A stretch of DNA of 64,000 nucleotides. Origin: Hysterangium stoloniferum (Eukaryota; Basidiomycota; Agaricomycetes; Hysterangiales; Hysterangiaceae). Each line of letters opens with the position of its first letter. Position 1 is the first letter of the stretch. The notes below the pieces were generated by a model. It was not told the origin of the DNA, made no database searches, and was given only the letters and a program-made list of their open reading frames with translations. A program made the position numbers and the translations under genes. The DNA lies in the NCBI GenBank assembly GCA_015178975.1, contig WHVD01000001.1, positions 2,480,001 through 2,544,000 on the forward strand, read 5' to 3'. This document shows, one piece after another, positions 36,929-48,261 of the stretch.

Positions 36929-37157
36929 TTAAAACCCACGCAAGGTTCGAGAGAAGGAGACTAGGAAAGAGATGCAACAGATGCAACAAGACGAGAGGGT
37001 ATGTGCATGCCATTTACTTTGAATATTTACGGGATGCATCACAGTTGCGGCAACTGTCTTTGAAGGGACAGGTTTGGGTTTGGGTTTGGGTTTGAGTTTG
37101 GGGAGGTTGGGAGGTTGGGAGAGTAGGAGGATGTTGTCCAAGATGGAGCCTATTCAT
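36929..37157 (-). CDS. Possible short two-exon gene, unknown function
   Basis: A pyrimidine-rich leader (about 37165-37225 on the minus strand) precedes an ATG at 37157, as in many basidiomycete promoters. Exon 1 would be 37031-37157 and reads MNRLHLGQHPP, a Gln-Thr repeat from a (GGGTTT)n tract at 37074-37104, and then CPFKDSCRNCDAS. An intron from GTAAAT to CCTAG leads to a short second exon ending at TAA 36929-36931. The Cys pattern is suggestive but too short to classify. The frame could also be chance. Confidence 0.2.
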
Positions 37158-37191
37158 AATGCGACGAGCGTAACAAGAGAGAGGACATTGA

Positions 37192-39196
37192 ATGTGGATG
37201 GGAAGGAAATGAAATAAAAGTGGAAGAGGCCGAGCTTGATTTGGGAGCTCCCAAGTTGGTGCGTCAGGTCGATGGATGTTTAGTCTTCATGGTTTGGCTT
37301 TGATTGGGTTGGCCAATGCTTCACTTCTTCTCCTTGAGGACAAAGAAAGACAGCACAACTGACAAAATTGGACGGAGCTAGAATAGAAGAGGAGCAGCGG
37401 ACGCCCAAGGCTCAGCCGCTGGGCAGCGGGGCTGTAGGGAAACGACTGAGGTTTCATTTCATAGCATCGCATACATATATACGCGTGTGGGTGAAAAATG
37501 AGCTCGTACGATGAAAGGGAAAATATAAGCGGGTGGTCTAGTCCGATATACGATCTGGCAGTGTTCCCGCGTTTGGGGTATGAGCATTGCCGGTTTTTGT
37601 CACAACAACATTGTTCCTGTCGTCTCAATTATTCGGTTATCAGAAGACTAGTTCAGAACCCAAAATCAGCCCATTTATTGTTTCATGACGCCTCGAGGGT
37701 AATACGGGGGCTACTGTCGTTAAATTCACAATATCCAGAACCTGAAATTGCGTGCACAGCCGTGCGACCGAATAGCCCAAACCCTGCTCTCCACGACTTC
37801 CTGGACTTTTCTGCGATGCATGGAGAGGAGAGTTGGACGACGACCTTGGGTATTTTGATGCACGACGTACATTCGCTCCTCTGTCTGCTTGCGACTGTAT
37901 TTGTCGGGGCGAGAGAATGGTGACAAGTGACGAGTCCGCATCCATTTCGGAGTCGCTTAAAATTGAACTGTACAAACGTTCCTACAGAAACAGCGCCCGT
38001 CGCTACCCGCCTACCTTTCCCTTTCGCATTCTCGTACACACTTGCCTATCTCATCTCGATATCGATGGATCACGCTGGTAAAACCTCTTAAGGCCGTGTC
38101 TTTGACCACCTTGTTATGAATAATCCAAGCAATTAATATGCAAAGCGCATATACCCAACAAATCTGTGGATGGATTGAAGCTTCCAAATAATAATCGAGC
38201 ACATTTTTGACTAGGAATATAAATTTTTAATGTATCAGTTAATATATCTCCCAACGAAGGGCTTCCGCCGGGACCCCCCCCCCACCATCGCATGCAACGT
38301 CCGCCAATCTTTAGCCCCACCTGATGTCGTGTCACAGGGTTCATGTATACCAAGTCAATGCACTACCGATTGTTTGAATTGCAAGCCTGCGCGTATTCCG
38401 TCAATCAATTACCAAAATAGGTTGTATGAACATGTATTTCCATTTATGCTCGTTTCGTCATTTGCTCCAATTATCTCATATACACGGCATGACATATATC
38501 TCGGAGCTGTATTGTATATATATACCTCAGACGTTGTATCTCAATATATCTAACGAATTTTGAGCATTACTTTGTTTATTCGAACTTCGCGTGTACTTTT
38601 CGTATCTAAACTATACCGGTGCCATAGACCCCACGACTACGCCAGTCAAGAAGGAAGGAAGGTAGGTAGTCAACAAATTTACTCGGCCTCCCAGATATAA
38701 ACACCAATACATGTTTCTCGTCATTATACTTGAGCCATGTATTTCGGCTGTTTCAGCCCTCTTGGCGATCCTCCACCATTTGATGGGTGCTCAAGCCTCG
38801 TGTGATTGTAACCAGTGTGACCACTGGTCATGGAGAAAGAAGCCAAGCTAAAAGTAGAGGCGATGTTTCCATATTAAAACCACAATTCAAAAAGCAGGGG
38901 TAAATACAGAATTTGATCCCCGAGACGTCCGAAAATCGGCTGAAATACCATACACGAGTCACATACCACAGCCCACGGCCTCCCATGACCGACACTGTGC
39001 ATTAGCGACTTGCCTATCATGGGTCATCCCTGTCAAATTAAGCACCAATAAGAAGCATCCTTTCAACGCTTAAAACAGGCGATACCGATGCTTCGTTTCT
39101 CAACCGTCTGGTCTTTCTGTGTCGCGACGGAAGGCCTATCATGTAACAAGTTCACACGAGTCGTTAAGTTACCGGCGAGAGTTTTTCATAACGCAG
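37192..39196. other. Single-copy region with overlapping uncertain frames
   Basis: Open frames of 111-141 codons overlap on both strands at 37498-38081. The minus-strand one at 37640-37975 (SILSDSEMDADSSLVTIL...) has the more protein-like composition and could be an exon of a larger gene reaching 38200. The plus-strand one at 37498-37923 has none. Nothing is supported between about 38600 and 39196 except short AT-rich tracts. Confidence 0.25.
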
Positions 39197-39252
39197 TGAC
39201 GTCATAATGACCGGGCGCTCCCCCGCGTCGCTAGAGTGCTGTTATGACGTCA
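39197..39252. promoter_or_regulatory. Two TGACGTCA sites in an inverted repeat
   Basis: TGACGTCATAA at 39197-39207 and TTATGACGTCA at 39242-39252 form an 11-bp inverted repeat. Each half contains the full palindrome TGACGTCA, the classical bZIP (CRE) site. No gene start is evident nearby, so the role is unknown. Confidence 0.35.
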
Positions 39253-39404
39253 TGGTGAGGCTCAGCTTCATTCCTTGAAGTCATGAGCGTCGGTTGTTTG
39301 ATTGCCCAGATTTTGACATTAATATTTTCAGACCAGGAGGGTGACAACCAATTACAATTAAATGAATCTGGAGGTATTAAAGAGGCTCGCCGAATGGGTC
39401 CATT

Positions 39405-39900
39405 GCGACGTGGGGCCGGCAGAAATCTTCGATGCTGGCTTCGCCGATACCATAGGTATATCTACATGGCATCACAAATTCTACCGGTCCTCCACAATTT
39501 TACAACATCATAGAATCATTACAGTGCGTGAATATTTGAAAAGAGCTCCGCCCGCAGAATGGCATGGAATCTGAGGGTAACCATATGTCTGTTCGCGCCG
39601 CTCCTACTCACAGAAACCTTCGTACCCCCATAATGTTGAGAATTTGATTACTTTACCTCTGTCTGTCTTGAAACTTTGCAGGTTAGAAAATAATATCCCA
39701 TCGATCCGTTTCTCATCCGAATCTTGCATGTTGCATAGTAGTGCTTGATCGTGAGATGTTCCATATTATGTTCACAACGAACACATATATTATATGTATG
39801 CGTGTATGCGTGCAGTTACTAATTATATAACGTACATCCCACATCCTCCATCATAGCTATCTACTCCACAGAGGGTTCAGGCCCACTGTCACTTGCCGGC
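39405..39900 (-). repeat. N exon-8 scrap joined to blocks M and T (copy 3)
   Basis: About 60 bp at 39405-39465 match exon 8 of N (RRYTYxIGEASIEDFCRP on the minus strand). They are joined to M and T sequence running to 39900. The usual Nf piece is missing. Confidence 0.55.
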
Positions 39901-40430
39901 GCAACTTTCGACCGCACGGAAGGTTCATCGATACCTGTAAGGTCAAACGAAAGACGGGCGAACGACGGTGTCCAATATCATCAATGACACACCCGGAACT
40001 TCTACATGTCCAATCAACCACAACAACCGCCTTCCCGGTAGCAAATAATGCCTTCTGACAACGACCGGTAGGGAATGGCTGCGAAAGGGGCAGTATTGAG
40101 AGGGGGCTTTTGTACGGGAGAGGCCGGAGTTAAGCCAGGCAACGCAAGGAGCGAGGATCTGTTGGGTGTAGGTACAGGCCTGGGTGAGAAAGGATAAGGG
40201 ATAGTATATGCGGAAGGCTGGAAGTGTGCATATTGACTGGAGGGTGGATGCCATGTCGCCACTGGTTCCCAGATTCCTGAGTCCTGTCAGTCCTTGAGAG
40301 ACGACAGGCTCAAATCCATGAGGCGAGTATGACGTACTTGAGGATGACTCGATTCTTCAAGGGCCTCCTTGTCCATGACACGCGTTGAAGAGAGAATAAC
40401 CACCGCTGACGACGTTTTGTAGGCACCCAC
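39900..40430 (-). pseudogene. U2: diverged Cys-box segment (copy 2)
   Basis: The minus strand reads MASTLQSICTLPAFRIYYPL and continues to ALPGLTPASPVQKPP in another frame. The Cys box is disturbed. It follows U1 directly, as in the other units. Confidence 0.55.
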
Positions 40431-40762
40431 CTCACGTGCAGAAGATTCGTTGCATGTACAGCAAAGATGTCAGGGAAAGTCGCAACACGTGCACGTCTGG
40501 AAACACATCCACGGCCTGGTCGGTATCAGTCTATAGTACTGAGACGACACTATGAAAGACTCACGTCTGCGATGGAACCCCTACCTCGCACCCCGGGCAC
40601 AATACTGAACCGCAGGTTACCCATCCTGTCCCCTACGTACTCACGCAGCTTCCCCCGTGCATACAATACCTCTCTAAAGCCGGATCGGATACCCACGCTC
40701 AAATCATGATGCTCGTCCACACGATAGCGCAAACCTCCTTGCACTATATACACAGTGACTCT

Positions 40763-40988
40763 TGTTGGAAGGTGAAGAAAACACCGTTCTGCTTTTCCCG
40801 ATCAGGGGGCAATATGACCTGAGACATAAAGGTTCTTCCGCCCTTTGTTCTCGGGCATATCACCCCGACTCCCCCAGCGCCTACATAATCGAGAAAACGT
40901 ATATAAATGAGGCAAATACTGTATCGTTACTAGTAGTCTGTTTTACTTATCCATGACTCCCTAATAATATGGGTTTTGAGTTTTAACA
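40763..40988 (+). mobile_element. Solo LTR, family 3 (226 bp), target duplication ACTCT
   Basis: The LTR starts TGTTGGAAGGTGAAG, ends TTTTAACA and is flanked by ACTCT at 40758-40762 and 40989-40993. It matches the 3' LTR of the copia element at 52379-52595. The insertion split the CACTGTGACTCTTGTTCCACC stretch of the protease block. Confidence 0.92.
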
Positions 40989-41082
40989 ACTCTGGCTCCA
41001 CCTCAAAGCAGAAGATGACAGTAGGCTCCGGCTCCGGGACGTGTGTTTAGCGTGTTGACGCAGGACTTTAAGAATACATATG

Positions 41083-41331
41083 CTTTCAGAGAACCACCCA
41101 TGTAGATTCCCACACACTACAAAATCTCCTGTAACTTTATCCCGATAGCCCACGTCCCACAGAGCGAGGGACCCCAGATTTCCATCCTCGATAGAGCCCT
41201 TGATTGGTTCCAGAAACCCGAAGTCCAGTAGTTGATTGGCCAGTTGATGAATGGTGTGCGAGCTTCGAAGTTGTTCATCCATTAAAGCCGTGCCGAGACA
41301 CCATGAACGCACTTCGGGTATGAATAAGTCT
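41083..41331 (-). pseudogene. N exon-7 fragment inside a U1 copy
   Basis: The fragment runs in the same direction as U1. It contains LLDFGFLEPI, ALWDVGYRDKVTGDFVVCGN and then FSES before returning to U1 sequence. The frame is open over the whole fragment and into the flanking U1 sequence (a 176-codon frame at 40983-41513). Confidence 0.65.
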
Positions 41332-41657
41332 AAGCATAATACGTGAAATCTGATTTCCATTGGAAGAACGGAGGACATACTTCTTTGTCCAAGCATTGTG
41401 ATGTTTCTTCTCTCTGAAATGAATCTGAAAGACGAAGACTGGGAATGCGAGAAAGTCTGGGAGGAAGAACGAGCGCAAGACGCAGGACTCCAGCACATGT
41501 TACGCGATGTCACACTTTTTTGTAATTATTTGTGAAAATTAACATTCACGTATTCATCTTCTATTCATAATTGAATCATGGGCAGTACAGGGCTCCAGTA
41601 AATAAAGAGCTTTTATATCTCAGAATGATATAGCTAGACGTGACGGGAAAATGTTCG

Positions 41658-44373
41658 CTAGGTTTGATCGTGTCCGAGTTTAATCCTCCTCCCATATGCA
41701 CCTAGGTAGCTGAAAATACCATACAATCCTTATTCAAAACGTTAATAGTATTAAATAAGGACAACATCGACGCTTACGGGTCTCGCTCAAATACCGTGTC
41801 CGGCCACACAAGGTCATTTATCCAACTGGATTCCGCATCATAAGAAGCACGCAACTGCACATCTAGGACAGGTCCCCCCGAGGGGCCAGGAATATAACGT
41901 GGAGAAGTAGGCTCAAACAAAAATATGGTACGTGGTTCCACATCTCCGGAGTGACTAGAGTACTCTTTCAGGCTCTGACATTGCTGAGGGGGAAGTGAAA
42001 CAAACAAATTCTGAGGCATTTCCACAACTACTGTTGTCATAAAGTAGTTTACTGTTGTCACAAAGTGGTCAATATCATTCCCAAAAGATATCTGTGCTTA
42101 CTGATCATCAACTCGTGTGGAAGGACACCTTTGATCCCATTTTCCTCTATGTAAAGCTGTGCGTATGCTCCCCATGATTTCTGCACTTCAGACGACGGGC
42201 CAAAGTCTCCAAAATTGACGACGGGCCGGCAGAAATCTTCGATGCTGCCTTCGCCAATATCATAGGTATATCTACGCGGGAGAAAACTGAGCAACGATCG
42301 GGTCAGTGTGCTAGCTCGAAAAATACCTTTTCATTGGTTTTCCACCTCGTATTGTTACACTCTCACGCTCGTCTAAATATCTAAACTCTCCCGCGTGGAG
42401 GTGAACCCAAACCCTGACTAACGGTTCTATACCGAGGGTTTCAGAGAACCACCCGTGTAGATTCCCACACACTACAAAATCGCCTGTAACTTTATCCCGA
42501 TAGCCCACGTCCCACAAAGCGAGGGACCCCAGATCTCCATCCTCGATAACGTCCGTGATTGGTTGCAGAAACCCGAAGTCCAGTAGTTGATTGGCCAATT
42601 GATGAATGGTGTGCGAGCTTCGAAGTTGTTGATCCATTAAAGCCGTGCCGAGATACCATGAATGCACTTCAGACATGAATAAGTTTACGGTAGAGTCTAA
42701 TGATGATGGATTGGTGCCAAAGTGACCGGTATAAACACAGGGATACCATCTCCCACAGTGCCCTAGAGCACGGCTGACCAGTGTTCCGGTACACACAAGC
42801 TTCAGATGATGTCGATTGGCAGGACAGTCTGTGACAGTTACAATTGAATAACCGGGAAATGCAAACTGAGTAGACAAAGTTATAATTGACATCGGATGTC
42901 AGTCGAATTAACGAACAAGGTCATCAATTGCAATGTCGTTGTTTGAACTGAAATCAACTAATTCCTAATGTCACATTGTCACATCAGCATTTGCGGGAGA
43001 GAAGGTATCCAAGTACGTCACATTGTAAGAATCCCTCTAAAATATATCGCGTTAGTTTGTAAATATCGCGCATAATTTCATTCACCATGTCCCAGAGTCC
43101 CAAAATGGTTTCTCTCACATCGGATGATCTAGTGCGTTCGAGCCATTTGCCTGCGTCCTCTGGTTCAGTGCCTGGATTACGGAAAACTTGGAAAAGTACA
43201 TTGTCTTGTGCGTCACTGTAGCCCAAGAACGGAGCAATGCTAGGGTTCCTGAACATGAATGTGATTGAACTACTTGGATTATTTGCTCTGATTTGTTGCA
43301 TTCTTACCATACGTCTTGATAGGAAGTGAGGTCGCTTTGGAACTATATCAAAAGTGTGATATGTTGCAAATAGTTTCTGAAACCCAAAGCAGCCAAAACG
43401 GCACTCGTACCTGTTTGCGTCTCAAATCCCACGTGGGTCTCACCCCTTCGTACTTTTTGACCAATACCGACTTACCGTCACTTTCAATCTTCGCTTCACA
43501 AAGGGTGACACTCCACCGCAAGGTGAGCCCATGATTTCCTGCCTTTTCATAGTCATAATCATTGTGGTTCGCGACCGATAAGGTGCGTAACAGTTGCAAG
43601 TCCCTTCGATCGATCAAATACTGCCTCATTATGATAAACCCACGGACATGATCTTTGAGATCACAGAACGGGCGTACGCGTTCACTAATATCATTTCTTC
43701 CTCTGCCCGTGGCCGACGAAAACGAATCAAGGATGATATCGTCCATTCTGGTATCATCGACGGCTACGAGTTGAGCGACGGCTAGTGACGTATCCAGCAA
43801 AATGCACATCTAAGAGCCAATATGTAACGAACGACTCTTGAGTGTCACTTTCAGTACGCACCATGGCCTCTTTCTCCGCTTCTTCCAATCGCCTTTCCAG
43901 TTTGACGATAGACTTGTCGCGTTGTCGCATCCAAGACACGTGTGATTTAAGACCTTGACTTGGTTTGTATGACCTTGCAAGCGCAAGAACATCCTCAAGT
44001 GCACTGAAAAAAAAACAATTTATTCGTCAGGTACGGTTACTCAGTGAGTTTCAAGTTCCCACTTCTGATAATCGTCCAATATAGTTTTAAAATCGTCCGG
44101 GATATTCTCCCACTTCCCCCTTAACTGATCGTGGAAAGCGACGAGGCGACGTCCAGTGGTCTGGACAAGGTTATTCAATTCATCGTTTTGCTCCCCGCTT
44201 GCCTGGTGATTGTGAATCATGCATGATCCACATCAGCTCTTAAACTGGTGTTGATGCAGACGACCTACCTTTATAACGTTCATAATCTCCAAAACCAGGG
44301 TCGCTGCACTCTTTAAGCCAGGCAATGGAACGGCATCGCCAGCGACTTTGACAACAATGGCTGCAATGTCCAT
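41658..44373 (-). CDS. N gene copy D: intact 11-exon helical-domain plus pseudokinase-like protein
   Basis: Exons (minus): 44269-44373, 44063-44202, 43862-44003, 43411-43809, 43308-43342, 43017-43248, 42327-42865, 42102-42286, 42006-42030, 41778-41954, 41658-41709. All borders are GT-AG and all phases close, giving 2031 nt or 676 residues. An in-frame TAA lies upstream of the ATG. Residues 1-230 are helical, with AVPLPGLK and a coiled coil (KLERRLEEAEKEA), like the N-terminal domains of fungal MLKL/HeLo-type and NLR proteins. Residues about 235-351 resemble a kinase N-lobe: VLVKKYEG holds the beta-3 Lys (about 247), followed by DLTSYQDVW and FLGYS. No HRD or DFG motif was found, so a pseudokinase is likely. 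Residues 352-676 are unrecognised but conserved among copies. A membrane-acting cell-death role is inferred from architecture only. All neighbouring copies are damaged. Confidence 0.75.
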
Positions 44374-44729
44374 GAGCGATGGTCGATGATCTTAGTAGAT
44401 TGTGAGAGATAGTTGCTCTTTGGCACGTCGAGGCGCTGTATTTGTTATTGGCTGTGCCTTGGGATGGTGCGCCGGATTGGTAGGGGAAATGCAGTGTTGA
44501 TTTCACCAACGACACACTCATATTCAAAACCCTAGTCACGGTGTGGACTATGTCAATAGTGGAACTGCTGGAATACAATGGATTAGATCGATCATTCGTC
44601 ATTAAAAGAAGAGACGCACGATCTTATCAATAGTTCATCGAGTAGAATTAAAAGTATCATGATGTGCTAGCTGACATATGGCGTTGTAGCGATAAGTCAC
44701 TTGTGCCTTTGGTAATGAAGAATAAAGAT

Positions 44730-45260
44730 GGATGAGATGAAACTTGTGATATTTTTTTTAACTCTTTCAGTAATGAATATGACTTCAGCTCAAGTTTCGC
44801 TGTTGAGTCTCCCGGTGCTGGGGGTATCAGTTAATTATATTACTCTTACACATTTGCAGTGGTGCGCTCTGGTTGAGTTCCCGTGTCCAATACAGACTTC
44901 TCGGGAGGCGGGCGACCTGGACAGTTTTGGTTGTAAATGGTGACACGGTCTGTCCTTACCGCCCAATGTGGTTGGTTCTTGCCCAGGACATGATGGGAGA
45001 ATTGCAGACGGGGCTAATGGCGAGGCAGCGGCTACCCGAGCTGCCCACGGCAACACAGTTGGACCTCACCATGGACACGATGGAATTGCAGTGGATGAGG
45101 CTGGTTGAGCGAGATGTAGAACAGGTGTGGGTTTTACTTATGGGCAGTTTGTTTTATTTGGACTGCTTTTTAAAATTATGATAATTTGGATTCACGGTGG
45201 TCACGTGAAGACGGTATAGTGGACGAACAGCGAATTATAAGGGCACGTGGCGGAACCGGA
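44730..45260 (+). repeat. Block Y (copy 3)
   Basis: Near-identical to 34960-35490. The first frame (44728-44943) begins with a signal-peptide-like stretch (KLVIFFLTLSVMNMTSAQ). A second frame (44873-45181) carries the LPELPTATQLDLTMDTM segment shared with copy 2. They would need one or two short introns to join. It lies head-to-head with N copy D, about 360 bp from its start. Function unknown. Confidence 0.4.
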
Positions 45261-45283
45261 TGAACAAATCAGACAGTATTTTC

Positions 45284-46050
45284 GCTTCTGGTAAACGCGA
45301 TCCATTTCATGCTAAAATCATTTTCAAGAAGGCCGTCTTCCCGCCTAAGATCCGATATCCAGGGAAATGGCTTCTCATAACTATGTATACCACCTTTATT
45401 TCCGGGCTTGGCACTAGCGAAGAAGCGAAGATCGGCAGAGTCATAGTAGTGATGGCGCATGTAATCGACCTCAGCTAAAATGGTTCCCCGCAACTTCCTG
45501 GTGACTGCTATGCTGTCGCCTCGATATTCCTATCACACCTTGACGAATACCTTTTAAGCACCCTTAGACAATCGACCGTTCCGTTGAGGAATAAACTCTT
45601 CAAATTAATAAAGGATTATAAGGCTCTATCACTTGAGGGTAAATCCATACTGATAATGTTTGCATGGGGAGCCGTGCTAGTATGGAGAGAAATTGGAGGC
45701 ACGGTTTGGTAAAAGTATCGGAAGAAACCGAATATCATTATCAGCCGTGTCGGCCTGAATAGGTGCCAGCTTGCCCGATCCCCGCTGCCTAAGTCCTGAG
45801 CCAGTCGACAGATCGTATCTGAGGCATCCAGGCATCACTGACGGCTTTGCATAGAAGACCACAGCAAGGGTCACACAGCCTTCCACCAGGGTCACGCAGC
45901 ATGGGCAAATCTTCTTGCGCGGCGCCTTCGATAAGGTATGTTGACGATTTCGAGGCCATGCCCAAAGTCTAAGCCTTGCCAAACACTGCACCATGACGAC
46001 TGAACAAGAAATTCCCAACAGTCCCGTCGCAGTGACAGCACCTGCTCAGA
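45284..46050 (-). repeat. Block Z (copy 2)
   Basis: This is the counterpart of 36118-36890. The minus-strand frame at 45269-45493 reads RGTILAEVDYMRHHYYDSAD and continues past the donor seen in the other copy, because GTGGGT is changed to GCGGGA here. At 46050 it joins plus-strand U1 sequence. Confidence 0.35.
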
Positions 46051-46052
46051 GG

Positions 46053-46925
46053 TCTGTCATACTCGTGTAATGTTTTCGACTCAGTCTCCCCTGCAAGACT
46101 GACGGGACTCCGTAATCTCGGAGCCAGCTGCTACATGGCATCAACATCAAGATTCACACTTCCAGCCTTCCGCACATACAATCCCTCATCCTTTCTCACC
46201 CGCGCCTGTTCCTACACCGAAGAGCTTCCGATATCCTGTTTTGACTTTCAGATGCGCAAGATAGCGGACCGAATCCGTTCAGGCTGGTTATCTCACCCAC
46301 GCAGTCATTTCCCGTCTCACACCGCCGGTGTCCCTACCCTCGTCGAAGTGCTGGTGAGGCCGTGGAACCAATGCCATCGACGGTGATCCCCTCGTTCATC
46401 CCAGATGCCACTTCCCGTATTCTGGGCCACCATGTTCAAATCCCTCATCGGAAGAGTCCACGAGGAAATATCGATGACGAAACAGCAAGACGTGCAAGAG
46501 CTCTTCGCATATATATTCTTAAAGTCCTGCGTCAGCAAGTTAAAAACACGTCCCGGAGCCGGAGCCTACTGTCATCCTCTTCTTTGATGTGGAAAAAGAG
46601 TTACTGTGTATGTATTGCAAGGGTGTGTCCGCTAGCTTGTGGACGAGGATAATAATTTGAGCGTGGGTATCCGATCCCGGCTTTAAAGAGGTCTTGTATG
46701 CGCGGGGAAGCTGCGTGTGTGCGTAGGGAACAGGATGGGTAAACCTGCGGTTGAGTATTGGTGCCCGTGGTGCGAGGCAGGGGTTCCACCGCAGACGTGA
46801 ACTTTCATAGTGTCGTCTCAGTACTATAGACTGATACCGACCAGGTCGTGGATGTGTTTCCAGACGTGCACGTGTTGCGGCTTTCGCTGACATCTTTGTT
46901 GTACATGCGACGAATGTACTGCACG
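46053..46925 (+). pseudogene. U1: ubiquitin protease copy 5, from the Cys box onward
   Basis: It starts 5' of the catalytic box, which reads LGASCYMAST (Asn of the usual NSC changed to Ala, Cys kept). A frame at 46135-46386 continues TLPAFRTYNP, ISCFDFQMRKIADRIRSGW and GVPTLVEVLVRPW. The QQDA box is QQDVQELF (about 46480-46505). Further on come FFDVEKELLCMYCKGV (about 46583-46630) and EYWCPWCEAGVPP (about 46755-46795), corresponding to the zinc-binding CxxC region of the family. A stop after HRR and frame changes break it. This copy best displays the domain order. Confidence 0.7.
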
Positions 46926-46939
46926 TGAGGTGGGTGCCT

Positions 46940-47515
46940 ACACAATGTGATCAGTGGTGGTTATTCTCCCTTCAACACGTGTCATAGACAAGGAGGGAGG
47001 CCAGTCCTCGAAGAGTCGAGTCATCCCAAGGTACATCATACTCGCCCAATGGGTTCGAGCATATCTTCTCTCAAGGACTGACAGGACTCAGGGATCTAGG
47101 AAACAGTTGCGACATAGCATCCACCCTCCAATCAATATGCACACTTCCAGCCTTCCACATATACTATCCCCTATACTTTCTCACCCAGGTCTATACGGGC
47201 ACCCAACAGCTCCTGTATTGCGTGGCTTAACTCCGGCCTCTCCCGTACAAAAGCCCCCTCCCTCCCCATCTTCAATGTTTCCCCGCTCGCAGCCATTCCC
47301 TCCCGGTCGTTGTCAGAAGGCATTATTGCTACCGGGAAGGTGGTTGTTGTGGTTGATTAGCCATGTGGAAGTTCCGGGTGTGTCATTGATGATATTAGAC
47401 ACCGTCGTTCGCCCGTCTTTCTTTTTGTCATTACAGGCAGCAATAATCCTTTGGTGCACTCGAAAGTTGCGCCGGCAAGTGATAGTGGGCCTGAACCCTC
47501 TTTGGAGTAGATAGC
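46940..47515 (+). pseudogene. U2: diverged Cys-box segment (copy 3)
   Basis: It reads LGNSCDIASTLQS in one frame, so the catalytic Cys is kept here, then AFHIYYPLYFLTQ. A 186-codon open frame at 46954-47514 runs in a different register and is Pro/Ser-rich. I regard it as fortuitous. Confidence 0.55.
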
Positions 47516-48170
47516 TATGATGGAGGATGTGGGATGTACGTAATATAATGAGTAACTGCACGCATACACGCATACATGCAATACATATATGTTTGCTGTG
47601 AACATAATAATGAACGTCTCACGATAAGGCACCACTGCAACATGCAGGATTCGGATCAGAGAAGGATCGATGGGATATTATTTTCTAACCTGCAACTAAC
47701 TGTCAAGATTGGTAATAAATGTCTAAAATGATATGGGGGTACGAGGGTTTCTTTGAGTAGCAGCGGCGCGGAACAGATATATGGTTAACCCCAGAGTCCA
47801 TTTTGCATGCGGAGCTCTTTCCAAAGATTCAACACAGTGTAACGATTCTATGATGATGTTGATGAATTATATTTTCCAGGCGAGGGAGAATTTGGAATGT
47901 CCACAGGGAGTGTAAGTAAAGCCAACACAGCCTATGAAACTACAATATATTATTTAATATTATGTGGGACTACATGCGATAAAGAGGAAGAAGGTGGATG
48001 CAACGTTATTGCTAACTGTAGAAAGACGATCAATGGCTAATCCCCCTTAGCACGTCATGGGCAGAGGCAGAAACGATATTAGTGAACACATACGCCCGTT
48101 CTGTTATCTCAAAGGTCATGCCCGTGAGCGTATCGTAATGAGACAGTATTTGATCGACCGAAGAACTTGC
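47516..48170 (+). repeat. Blocks T and M, with a short N exon-4 piece
   Basis: Same order as elsewhere: GATAGCTATGATGGAGGATG, the GCATACACGCATACATGC tract, then M, then from about 48055 a piece of N exon 4 (GRGRNDISEHIRPFC). It stops near 48170 in about 90 bp of unmatched sequence. Confidence 0.6.
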
Positions 48171-48261
48171 ACCCTACGCTGCGTTCCAGCTTACCCAAGG
48201 TAGCTTACGTAATGCTAATATTTCAACACGAAGTGCGTTCAAGGTGTCTCCGCACGGCTTT

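Larger units (their letters stand above)
40430..41500 (-). pseudogene. U1: ubiquitin protease copy 4, chimeric and LTR-interrupted
   Basis: The N-terminal piece at 41500-41332 is followed not by the protease centre but by a piece of N exon 7 (41083-41331). U1 resumes at about 41083 with the CHLLL-like segment after the QQDA box. At 40988 a solo LTR interrupts it. The CxxC and VDEHHDLSVGI pieces follow down to about 40430. The Cys box and the QQDA box are gone. Confidence 0.65.

Noticed and set aside
41658-44373. Active protein kinase
   Set aside because: Only N-lobe-like features (VLVK, FLGYS) were found. No HRD, DFG or glycine-loop motif is visible in exons 6-8, so a catalytic role is not claimed.
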